Notes under the pieces: generated by a model
The model's database searches: none
Told to the model about the DNA's origin: nothing
Seen by the model: the letters and a program-made list of their open reading frames with translations, nothing else
Translations under genes and position numbers: made by a program
Source: Lateolabrax maculatus
Taxonomy: Eukaryota; Chordata; Actinopteri; Acropomatiformes; Lateolabracidae
NCBI GenBank assembly: GCA_031216445.1
Contig: CM062214.1
Span: 19,831,001 to 19,895,000, forward strand
Direction of reading: 5' to 3'
DNA: 64,000 nucleotides
Shown here: piece by piece, positions 57,301 through 64,000 of the stretch
Layout of the letters: each line of letters starts with the position of its first letter
Numbering within the stretch: the stretch's first letter is position 1

Positions 57301-60300
57301 ATACTAGGTATGTATTGTCTGGAGAAATTCATGTCTTAGTGGAATAGGTAACATTTAGAAGAAGTTAGGTTTGGATTTAGGAAAATTCTGCAATAATCAT
57401 TACAGCTATCACACGAGCTAGCTGACTTCCTAGGGTTCTTTTTGTGTTGTGTTGCCTTTCTTTGTCCATATTTTCACACTCATACACAGCAGTGGTTGCT
57501 TCTTCAAATTTGATACATTTTTCATATGAGCTGTCAATAATATATGCATTTTCAATGGCAATCGGAGTGAGTGGTCGCGTTTCTTGGTCTGTCCCCCTTG
57601 GATTTTTTTGAAATGTCAGAAGATTCTATACCTCAAGTCATGCTAGAATTGGGCATGGCGTTAGCTCTAAAAGTGTGATACCTGAACTCTCATTGGAGGC
57701 TCTGTTCAAACACATCGCCAGTGATATGGAAGACAGTGTTGCCCAGCTGATGGATTGAGGACTTGGTGCGCTTACAGAGGTCGTCCTCGCTCTAATATCA
57801 TCAAGATCCATTGCTCCAGAGACATTGCCATTATAATGTCTGCAGCTAGATGCTAAGGGGCTCTTCAGTATGAGGGCCAACCTCTACTCGTCGCTCCTGG
57901 CATCCCTCCAGTGGTTCTGTAAATCCCCCAGTCTGGAAGGGATTCCTCCAGAACTTTAGACAACTTTCTGTGACACTCTGGGCCCTTTACTGTTTGACAT
58001 GATCCAGTCCTCTTTGGATACGGGATCTCTCTCTAGAGATGTGAATATAACGTTAATATCGCTTCTGCTTACAAGGACAGAGACCTGATAGAAGTGCCAA
58101 TTATAGGCCCTTATCCCTTCTATAATGTGAAAATTAATTCTAAATGCTTACGAAAGGCTCCAGCCTTATTAATCATCACCAGACAGGATTCAGTAGATCT
58201 AGGCTGGCATCAGATATTGTGAGAATGTTACTGCAAATAATACGTGGTGCCTCCTTATCGCCACTAACTCCCGCTGTCCTTTCACTAGATGCTATCGAAG
58301 CATTTGACCATTTGGAGTTGCAGTATCTTTGGTCAGTGTTGGAGGTTATTGGTCTAGGGTCCTCCTTCATACTTGATACTTGATTAGGATGCTGTATGCT
58401 AACCCAACAGCTACAGTCCTGACAGGTTGGACTTGTTCCCTGTTTAACATAGCCAAATGTTCAAGACAGGGATGTCCTTTGATTCCGTTTCTTTTTGCTC
58501 TATGTCTGGAACTTCTGTCTCAGACAACTCACATGGCTAATGATATCACGCCTATTACAATCTGTGGGACCAAACATCATATATTCTTATGTGCAGACGA
58601 TTGCCTTCTTTATGTAGGTAATGTACAACAATCTATACCTAACATTTCATCCATTTTCAGACATTTTGTTGACATATCAAGATGCAGAATAAATTGGTCC
58701 AGCATTTTTACCACTGAATTATCCAGTGAGGAACATAACACTGCCCTCGGATGTACCAGTGGTACAAAAAAAAAATGTTAATATCTAAACATTGAGATTT
58801 GTGCATCATTGCAGACCATTGTCAAAATCAACTTTGACAATACCCTGTCTAAGATCACCTGTGATCTTGAAAAATGGTCAACACTTCCAAACTCTCTTAG
58901 ATTTTGTATATCTATTATTAAAATTAATGGGCTTCCTCAAATCAGCTGTGTTAGTATAGTGCTTACTTTGCCATCTCCATCTCGTTTCTGGGACAGAGTA
59001 CAGCACATAAGTACTAAATTTGTCTTGAACGGCAAGCGGGTTGTACCATGGGACCTTCACATTGCATCCTCTGGTCATCTGGTATGATAATAAAATTGAG
59101 GTTGCATGGCTTGAACTGGAGGAGACCCTGGTATTTACATAGAAGTTGGATGAAGTCTTATTCTTTAATACCCCTTTAAACCAATGTAAACTCCGCTTTG
59201 GTCCCTTTGTGGCGCACCTAAAAGCAGTCTGGAGGGGAACAGAAAAAGTGTGTTGAATTTGATCCAGTTGAAATCCATAATCTCCTATCTTTAATAATAA
59301 TGGGTTATTGATTGGCAAGCACCCAATTAAGTTTGGTTAAGTTTGCCGATAGGCATACGACAAAGGGATTCATTCTTTTGGAAACATATTTGGGGCAACG
59401 TTCCATTTTTTATTTCTACCCACAGTTGAGGACAGCCATGAAAACCTAGGGGGTTCCTTTACAGGTTCCACATAAAGAGCACTCATTACTCAAAGTATTG
59501 TATGAGACTCAGGAAAAAATAGGAATTGTCTCCAAATTATATAGCTAAATTCTGGAATAAACATATCCCCATTGCCAGTACACTCATAGCGGTCAGATAT
59601 CCCTGACCTTATCTCAAGGTTATGAGTATGTGTTAACATTTTTTTATATGTATATTTTGTACTATTTTGTATACGTGTGCTTTTTGTGGGTCATATTATT
59701 GTTACACTTTACTGAACAGTCCTTATAGTAGTGTTTTGTTTTATTATTTGTATTAACTGCTGTATTGCCAATTGTATGTCTACATTTCTTTAGTTCAAAT
59801 AATAATAATATAAATTTGATCACAAAAAATATTATATATATAATATATGCATTTCCTTTATGTTGTCAAATGCAGAGCGGAGGGCTTGTCAAATCAGGAA
59901 CGGTCTCTCTTCTCTGACTGTAATTCGGGCTGCTTGTGCTCAAAAAGGGAGTGGGATCCAGTGTGTGGAGAGAACGGGATCACCTACGTGTCCCCATGCT
60001 TGGCTGGATGCACCTCCTCCACTGGCTCTGGCAGAAATACGGTCAGAAACACACAACTAACTTCATGACACATCCATATTCCTCAGTATAATTGTTGACT
60101 AGAAAATGCAGCATTATATTTAAGCTGAATTACTTTATTTTATTCGTATCATGAAACAGTTTCACTGCTGTCCAATATTACTGATGCCTACAAAGTAGTA
60201 AATAATAGGACTATTTACAGGTACAGGTACAGGATAAATCTCTCCTACTGTGCTGTTGCTCAAACTTGTTGTTTTCATTTTTTGTTAGGTGTTTGACAAT

Positions 60301-61910
60301 TGCAGGTGTGTCGCACTGGTTGATACCCAACCAGGCAACCTGACGGCCACTCTGGGCCAGTGTCCACACAGAGAGAGCTGTGACAAAATCTTTCCCTACT
60401 TCCTGGCTCTGTCTGTCCTCAGCTCCTTCATCATCTCTCTTGGGGGAACACCTGGCTTAATGCTGCTTGTCAGGTCCGTTGACAACTGTCTTATGGATGC
60501 AGTAATCAGAAAAATTTGATCACTTACGATACAGTGTCATCAGTGAAGATATTTCATAAATAACTAAAACTGACGGTAATTAGAAGTTTGCAATAAAGCA
60601 GGTTTCCTACTTTTGTACCTTTATACATCTTATCAATGTAATGCTATAGTGTTTAGTTACATCTTCCAGTACAAAAAATGTAAATTAAATTCCTTCTTGA
60701 AGTGTTCCAAGGTTTTAAAAACTGAGTCTCCTTTAACGTCACAATCTTTTTTCTATAGGTGCATTAAGCCTGAACTGAAATCCCTTGCTCTTGGAATCCA
60801 TGTGTTGGCTACGCGTACACTCGGTGAGACCATCTTTGGTATTCTGCTCACAACTGTCTACTTAATGAAAATGTCAGGGGCACAAAAATCTCCATTCCCC
60901 ATTCTCCATTCAGAATTACTGGAAAAACGTGTGTGTAGAAACTTCACTACTTGAAGCTCATCATTAAATATTTTAAAAAATGTAAAGGATCAAATGTGAT
61001 TTTTTTTGTCACCAAGTATTTTAGGCACTTATTTTCCATTATATAAGCATTATTATAAAAAGTACAACATAACATAACTATATTTTGTCATTTTATAAAA
61101 GTTGTATATCTCATGTTGAAGCAATCCTTTATTTGGTCTTTGTTTGAAGTAACAAATTACTTTGCACAACAGCTGGAATACCTGCCCCTATATACTTTGG
61201 AGCCATAATCGACACAACATGCCTCAAATGGGGATATAAGATGTGTGGAGGAAGAGGAGCATGCAGAATATATAACACCTCAGCTTACAGGTAATTTGAT
61301 CTGTAGGGCTTGTTATAAAACTCTGTTTGCAATATCCACTAGAATATCTTTTATGCTGACTGTAATGCTAGATGTATGGAAAATAGAGCGACATATTGCT
61401 ATTGTTAGACCCTACCACTAGTGGTACAAAAATATAGTATAACACAACACAAAAATGTGTAGTGCAAAGTTATGTACACCTGTTTTTGGTCACAGTGAGC
61501 TACTTTTTTATGAAAAGATTTCAGTAAAATACAATGAAGGTAAACACTGTTTAAACAACTTATAGTGTTAAAACCACTACTGTTTTGTTATTGTAAAGGG
61601 CACCAACATTCATAGAACTAAAATACTTGCAATGTGATTATAAAAACCTGTGACTGGAATTTTAACTTGCCCTCAGGGATTTGACTATTTTCCAGTTTTT
61701 CCCATAACAGTATTGCTTTCTTGTTTTTGCAGGATAGTGTACCTGGGCCTGACATTGGTCTTGAGGACAGTCTCCTTCTTTCTTTGTATTCCAGGCTTTG
61801 TTTTACTTAAAAGACATATTAAGAGAGAGGAGAAAAATGCTCTGACCAATAGGAGTGCAGAGTTGGAATCACTAAGGAAAGAAGAGAACAGCTCCATAAA
61901 CTGTGAGTAA
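48232..61910 (+). CDS. slco1c1: Solute carrier organic anion transporter family member 1C1 (OATP1C1), complete (gene-level entry)
   Basis: Joined coding exons: 48232-48324, 52357-52498, 53452-53584, 53775-53896, 54146-54292, 55165-55263, 55615-55863, 56315-56479, 57112-57307, 59876-60041, 60289-60473, 60759-60823, 61173-61290, 61733-61910. They total 2058 nt, 685 residues and a stop, with consistent phase throughout; human OATP1C1 has 712. Twelve-helix plasma-membrane transporter; in vertebrates it carries thyroxine and reverse T3 into brain across capillary endothelium and astrocytes. Diagnostic features: the OATP signature D254 to L266 (DARWVGAWWLGYL), a Cys-rich Kazal-like extracellular loop from Cys 464, sequons at Asn 135 and Asn 521. 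MWIYVFLGN, INIPAVALG and CGENGITYVSPCLAGC point to 1C1 rather than 1A/1B members. It lies downstream of pde3a in the same orientation as in human. Confidence 0.95.
48325..52356 (+). other. slco1c1: slco1c1 intron 2
   Basis: A 4-kb AT-rich intron, donor gtactg, acceptor tctgtag. It holds teleost repeat copy C (about 50991-51165). No other feature is supported. Confidence 0.8.
50991..51165 (-). repeat. Teleost interspersed repeat, copy C
   Basis: Contains, in order, gataattgataaattaattt, gggcaaatatgctcaaaagt, gactccagcttctgaaag, tgttctatgatagtaag and gggttttgtactgttggtca. These are the landmarks of the family represented by copies A and B, in the same orientation as copy B. Truncated compared with those copies. 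Confidence 0.6.
52357..52498 (+). CDS. slco1c1: slco1c1 exon 3, first membrane helix
   Basis: Encodes MFLAALSFAYFAKALSGSYM and KSTITQLERRFELPSYLIGI, IDGSFEIG (residues 32-78). The hydrophobic start is transmembrane helix 1, and KSTITQxERRF is a family landmark. The first codon is ATG, but the protein starts earlier because exon 2 joins in phase and LK-MFLAALSF matches ELKVFLCALSF of the human protein. Donor gtgagt. Confidence 0.95.
52499..53451 (+). other. slco1c1: slco1c1 intron 3
   Basis: A 950-base intron containing a teleost repeat fragment at about 52881-53035. Acceptor ccctgtag. Confidence 0.85.
52881..53035 (+). repeat. Teleost repeat tail (ATCC / GGCTGGAGCC type)
   Basis: Reads ccatctatccattatatata, ctgctcatccttagagtg, tcgcaggtgggctggagcca, atcccagctgac and tgacagagatacacacaaac. 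This word order is typical of a very abundant fish interspersed repeat with an (ATCC)n flank. Diverged and partial. Confidence 0.75.
53452..53584 (+). CDS. slco1c1: slco1c1 exon 4, helices 2 to 3
   Basis: Encodes NLLVIAFVSYFGAKLHRPKI and IAIGCILMSFGTFLIAMPHF, LIGR. The FVSYFGAKLHRPKII loop between helices 2 and 3 is a strongly conserved OATP motif. The donor is gtaggc, weaker than the others in this gene, and the exon ends with two bases of an Arg codon. Confidence 0.95.
53775..53896 (+). CDS. slco1c1: slco1c1 exon 5, extracellular loop
   Basis: Encodes RYKIETSVRSSVNSTNSLSP and CPASSPESNRAGDRPYILPS, R. It aligns with the human YKYERYSPSSNSTLSISPCL region, a poorly conserved extracellular loop; Asn 135 is a shared N-glycosylation sequon. 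The acceptor used is gtacgcag, chosen because it keeps the frame and gives the YKxE match. A stronger-looking acceptor (ttgtttaacag) lies 23 bases upstream and would shift the frame to a stop at 53807. Confidence 0.85.
54146..54292 (+). CDS. slco1c1: slco1c1 exon 6
   Basis: Encodes CERESSVSMWIYVFLGNVLR and GIGETPVQPLGISYIDDYAQ, SENAAFYI. MWIYVFLGNxLRGIGETPxQ is the most characteristic OATP1C1 stretch in the window; it spans helix 4 and the following loop. Acceptor ctgtag, donor gtaatg. Confidence 0.97.
54293..55164 (+). other. slco1c1: slco1c1 intron 6
   Basis: An 870-base, very AT-rich intron that contains a near-perfect 30-bp inverted repeat (54980-55054). Acceptor ttctag. Confidence 0.85.
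54980..55054. repeat. Near-perfect 30-bp inverted repeat
   Basis: Arms 54980-55009 and 55025-55054 are reverse complements with two mismatches in 30, separated by 15 bases (atacagtgaattgac). In RNA one mismatch becomes a G-U pair. The arms contain TATATAATG(G/A)AATGTGTTA. The length is right for a pre-miRNA-like hairpin or a very short MITE. No flanking target duplication is obvious to me. Confidence 0.85.
55165..55263 (+). CDS. slco1c1: slco1c1 exon 7, helix 5
   Basis: Encodes CVQTISIIGPVFGYLLGSLC and AKIYVDIGYVDM. This is transmembrane helix 5 and the start of the next extracellular loop, matching human [20 protein letters not shown]. Donor gtgagt. Confidence 0.97.
55264..55614 (+). other. 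slco1c1: slco1c1 intron 7
   Basis: A 351-base intron. Its second half is the 3' tail of an interspersed repeat (about 55485-55556). Acceptor tcgcag. Confidence 0.85.
55485..55556 (+). repeat. 3' tail of a fish LINE- or SINE-type repeat
   Basis: Reads aatgtaaagcactttgaaa, then tgtacttt-ataaataaattt and ends in a (ttgcc)3 tandem tail. The 'taaagcactttg ... ttataaataaa' plus short tandem tail is a familiar 3' end in fish and other vertebrate L2/CR1-like elements and the SINEs that share their tails. The family is not assigned. Confidence 0.7.
55615..55863 (+). CDS. slco1c1: slco1c1 exon 8, OATP signature and helix 6
   Basis: Encodes ETVTITPSDARWVGAWWLGY and LIAGTITLMSAVPFWFLPKS, followed by a long, polar cytoplasmic loop (MPVDKHDTSCTPEQTRFIKD...). 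The signature DxRWVGAWWLGYL, residues 254-266, defines the SLCO superfamily. The loop is one of the least conserved parts. Acceptor tcgcag, donor gtatga. Confidence 0.97.
55864..56314 (+). other. slco1c1: slco1c1 intron 8
   Basis: A 451-base AT-rich intron, acceptor cacacag. Nothing else is seen in it. Confidence 0.9.
56315..56479 (+). CDS. slco1c1: slco1c1 exon 9, helix 7
   Basis: Encodes EFVPTVKSLLGNPVYIIYLC and VTIIQFNSLIGMVTYKPKYI, EQHYGQSASKANFLM. LLGNPVY and the MVTYKPKYIEQxYGQS stretch are family landmarks. Donor gtaagc. Confidence 0.97.
56480..57111 (+). other. slco1c1: slco1c1 intron 9
   Basis: A 632-base AT-rich intron, acceptor ttggctag. Nothing else is seen in it. Confidence 0.9.
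57112..57307 (+). CDS. slco1c1: slco1c1 exon 10, helices 8 and 9
   Basis: Encodes MINIPAVALGMFSGGVVMKK, YKLGIMGAAKFAFGTSLLGF, FLSLFFLAMGCENSKVAGVT and VSYT. The INIPAVALGxFSGG helix and ALGCENS-like end of helix 9 match human OATP1C1. It leaves two bases of an Arg codon. Donor gtatgt. Confidence 0.97.
57308..59875 (+). other. slco1c1: slco1c1 intron 10
   Basis: A 2.6-kb intron, mostly filled by a degenerate LINE in the same orientation as the gene (57920-59815). Acceptor aatgcag. Confidence 0.9.
57920..59815 (+). mobile_element. Degenerate L1-type non-LTR retrotransposon (ORF2 reverse transcriptase fragment)
   Basis: In three drifting frames the + strand gives KSPSLEGIPPEL, GPLLFDMIQSSL, NHHQTGFSRSR, SLDAIEAFDHLE, IRMLYANPTATVLTG, SRQGCPLIPFLFALCLELL, LCADDCLLY, CDLEKWSTLPNSL and IIKINGLPQI ... 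FVLNGKRVVPW. This order is that of the L1/Tx1-clade reverse transcriptase and its C-terminal extension. The catalytic box reads CADD in place of YADD, and stops and frameshifts are numerous, so it is dead. The 5' end (endonuclease) is missing. The 3' end runs into an (aat)n tail near 59800. Sequence at 57560-57919 may also belong to it. Confidence 0.88.
59876..60041 (+). CDS. slco1c1: slco1c1 exon 11, Kazal-like extracellular loop
   Basis: Encodes AEGLSNQERSLFSDCNSGCL, CSKREWDPVCGENGITYVSP and CLAGCTSSTGSGRNT. The Cys pattern DCNxxCxC...PVCGxNGxTYxSPCxAGC is the Kazal-type, Cys-rich loop between helices 9 and 10 that is needed for surface expression in OATPs. Compared with human it keeps every Cys. 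Acceptor aatgcag, donor gtcaga. Confidence 0.97.
60289..60473 (+). CDS. slco1c1: slco1c1 exon 12, end of Cys-rich loop and helix 10
   Basis: Encodes VFDNCRCVALVDTQPGNLTA, TLGQCPHRESCDKIFPYFLA and LSVLSSFIISLGGTPGLMLL. The last loop cysteines and the sequon Asn 521 (NLT) come first, then transmembrane helix 10. Acceptor ttgttag, donor gtccgt. Confidence 0.96.
60759..60823 (+). CDS. slco1c1: slco1c1 exon 13
   Basis: A 65-bp exon encoding RCIKPELKSLALGIHVLATR and TL. RCIKPxLKSxALG links helices 10 and 11 in all OATPs. The split Ala codon is completed in exon 14. Acceptor tctatag, donor gtgaga. Confidence 0.95.
60824..61172 (+). other. slco1c1: slco1c1 intron 13
   Basis: A 349-base AT-rich intron; acceptor acaacag with a weak pyrimidine tract. 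Nothing else is seen in it. Confidence 0.88.
61173..61290 (+). CDS. slco1c1: slco1c1 exon 14, helix 11
   Basis: Encodes AGIPAPVYFGAIIDTTC-type sequence; here AGIPAPIYFGAIIDTTCLKW and GYKMCGGRGACRIYNTSAY. GIPAPxYFGxxIDxxCLKWG is a hallmark of OATPs, and CGxRGxCRxY follows as in OATP1C1. Donor gtaatt. Confidence 0.96.
61291..61732 (+). other. slco1c1: slco1c1 intron 14
   Basis: A 442-base AT-rich intron with a strong pyrimidine tract before the tttgcag acceptor. Nothing else is seen in it. Confidence 0.88.
61733..61910 (+). CDS. slco1c1: slco1c1 exon 15, helix 12 and C-terminus
   Basis: Encodes RIVYLGLTLVLRTVSFFLCI, PGFVLLKRHIKREEKNALTN and RSAELESLRKEENSSINCE, stop TAA at 61908-61910. It ends about 25 residues earlier than the human protein. 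The last codons read aaactgtgagtaa, so a consensus donor (gtgagt, 61903-61908) overlaps the stop and an alternative longer C-terminus is possible. No downstream acceptor and exon with similarity was found. Confidence 0.92.
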
Positions 61911-64000
61911 TTCATACTGGCTTTGAACTGCAGTCCTGACGGAGAGACTCGCTTGTGAGCCTCAGCACAACCTCTTCTCTTCTAACTCAACTCCATGGAG
62001 CACCTCAGATGTATAGAGGAGCACACACTGTTGACACTTTTCATAGCACACAGAGGATATATTTGTACAGGATTTGTGTAGACGTACAAGACATATAAGA
62101 GTCTTTTTAAAAACAATATATGCTATTTCTGGAATGTATAAATATGTGTTTGTGTTTTTAATGAATTGGAAACTTTTGTAGAAAAAAGAATGTAATTGTG
62201 CTGTATTTTCTATGTTGGTCTTCATTTTTATGATTAAAACTGATGAAATCAATTTTTGGATTCAACATGTATTAAGGTGCCTGAATAAGATGGTTAAACT
62301 CCCTCATGTCAGTCTTGGATTTGTGGCTTTGCTTTCAGTTCAGAAGAGATACGTACATTTAATAGGTCTGTTTCTGTGGCACACCTGGTGGACAAACTAT
62401 GAATGTGGCTTCACTGGGTCAAAGTAACTGTTTAAACCAGTAAACGAACAAGGTCAACAAGCAGACCAAAGCAAGAGGCAACGCAGGAGCAGCAGCCCTG
62501 TGAAAGATTATCCCATTGGCATACAAAGGGGAAACTACCACTTATTGTTCAGATGTAACAGCATTCCTTCAGTAAAATTGCTATTTATTACACTTTGTGG
62601 CTTTGACAATCAAGCTTCTGTCACTCCTACCGTCCTGTAGCTTGTTGAAACTGCCAGCTCCAGAATAAGCATGTAAATGGACCCTGAGTTTAGATTGACC
62701 GTCAGTCTCTGCTATGAATTTAATATATTTTGGGTTTTGCAGCATTTTTGGCTTTTCAGTCACAACTCAGTATTACAGGACTATATGCACCATTTTTTTT
62801 TTTTTTTTAGCAGGACACTGTTTCATCTTATATATACCCTATATTGTATTTTGGCTCTGATAATGAGGTTTGTTACAAAACATGCCACTTCTACCCTGTA
62901 CAGAGTGCTTCATTATGAAGCTCACTGCATTTTGTTTTCAACATGTAATCCTATGTTGTGTCAGTGTGGTACCAGCCTTTTCAGTTACTCCATGATAGAT
63001 CTCAGCATGGCAATGAGGAACACACTGTCTGAGGTTTTGCCTGTTTATTTTTCATGTTCATTGTCATATACCAAACTAACTGCCAACAGATTACAAAATG
63101 TCGAGAATAGCCGGGCCAACTCAAAAACAGTTTGTCAGATTATACATATTAAGGTTTGAAGGTAAATCTACAATTCCAGGATGCTTAGTAAAGTTAAAAG
63201 ACAGCTGTCAGTCAAAAAGACATAATTTATATTATTTGTAAGAATTTGAGCACCTGTTTTAAAAAATGGTTGATAATCAACACATATTGTCAAGTGCACC
63301 CCTCTCACTGAATTTTAAAACAAATAAAACTGGTTTATAATGAATCCAAATGTGACATGACTACCTTAAAAAATAAAAAACTTAATTTACAGTATGTATG
63401 CATTAGTCCTTATGTTTTTAGGAGGACACTATTGTGGTGGTCAGGTCTATGCAAATATTTGTGTAAACCAGTATATAATCTCTCTACAGTGACATAAAGT
63501 TTAGCATTCTGGGATGTTGTCAGGTATTAATCAATATTATGTGTATTATGTTAGTATTAACAATAAGCATGCAATTTGTACACTTTTAATACAGACAAGA
63601 GGAACATGACATAAAAGAAACATTTATGTTCATGATAAAGACTTAAGAAGATTTTTTCAGCAGTTGAAAACTTCACATACTACTCTTTATACGATATACT
63701 GTAGCGTACCGTTTGTTTAAGCCTATCAATTAAAAAATGTGCCTAAGATCAAACTTCAAAGGAACATGAAAGTTGAAAAAAGGTGATACAAACAAGGCCT
63801 CTGATGGCCTACTGCATATAGCTTACAGTTTTAGTGTAATGAGAAGAAAGGGTATCAATGGAACAAATGGAACGAACAACAACAGAAAACAATTGTCACT
63901 GTCTTCTTGTGGTTACTTATCCTTTTTGTCCACAGCACTCTGGGGATTCTATGGATCAAGTGAAACATTTTAATCAGAATCACTCAAGTATTAGTAAGGT
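61911..64000 (+). other. slco1c1: slco1c1 3' UTR and downstream DNA
   Basis: About 2.1 kb without a recognised gene. Possible polyadenylation signals are ATTAAA at 62233-62238 and AATAAA at 63323-63328. A long open frame at 62677-63159 has no features of a real protein. A T17 run lies near 62792-62808. The next gene is not reached. Confidence 0.75.
62233..62238 (+). terminator. slco1c1: Candidate polyadenylation signal of slco1c1
   Basis: ATTAAA, the commonest variant signal, 323 bases after the stop codon and on the sense strand. AATAAA at 63323-63328 is an alternative giving a longer UTR. Confidence 0.4.

Noticed and set aside
57560..57919. Sequence before the recognisable LINE as a separate gene
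   Set aside because: Only scattered short frames; most likely a more decayed part of the same element or plain intron.
58878..59318. A 146-codon minus-strand frame
   Set aside because: It is the antisense of the LINE reverse-transcriptase C-terminal region, which is clear on the + strand.
62677..63159. A 160-codon open frame after slco1c1
   Set aside because: It has a poly-Phe run made by a T-tract, no domain, no codon bias and no splice or promoter context. It lies in the 3' UTR or intergenic DNA.

Overview
The window is vertebrate nuclear DNA, most probably from a percomorph teleost fish. It has GT-AG introns, AT-rich non-coding sequence, many CA/GT microsatellites and several interspersed repeats of the kind common in fish genomes. 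Two protein-coding genes are visible, both on the + strand. I see no bacterial, organellar or viral gene, no CRISPR array and no convincing tRNA or rRNA.

Region 1 (1-38397) is the 3' part of pde3a, cGMP-inhibited 3',5'-cyclic phosphodiesterase 3A. Its large first exon (membrane-anchored N-terminus) lies upstream of base 1. Thirteen downstream exons can be placed between 10018 and 38397. Their reading phases join without a break into 732 codons plus a stop. They encode a tiny 17-codon exon 2, the regulatory domain with its phosphorylation cluster, the HD-type catalytic domain with the PDE3-specific insert, and an acidic C-terminus. Two linker exons expected from the human gene were not found in the 7.2-kb intron 4.

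Region 2 (38398 to about 45600) has no gene. Its first part is 3' UTR of pde3a and the rest is AT-rich intergenic DNA. A CpG-richer block at about 45600-45960 ends in a consensus splice donor and is the likely promoter and non-coding first exon of the next gene.

Region 3 (about 45600-62300) is slco1c1, encoding OATP1C1, the thyroid-hormone and organic-anion transporter of brain capillaries. Fourteen coding exons (48232-61910) join in phase to 685 codons plus a stop, so the gene appears complete. The order and orientation PDE3A then SLCO1C1 is the same as I know for the human locus on 12p12, which supports both assignments.

Mobile and structural elements: a decayed L1-type LINE in slco1c1 intron 10, three copies of one teleost repeat family (about 8765, 26050 and 50991), a terminal-inverted-repeat element near 34870, a fold-back element near 26500, 3' tails of other fish repeats near 52880 and 55485, two striking palindromes (33337-33376 and 54980-55054) and a G-quadruplex motif at 12470. 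The two genes are neighbours but do not work in one pathway: PDE3A hydrolyses cAMP/cGMP in the cytosol and at membranes, while OATP1C1 carries thyroxine across the plasma membrane. I found no clearly new biological system. The most useful observations are splicing and architecture details in the two genes.
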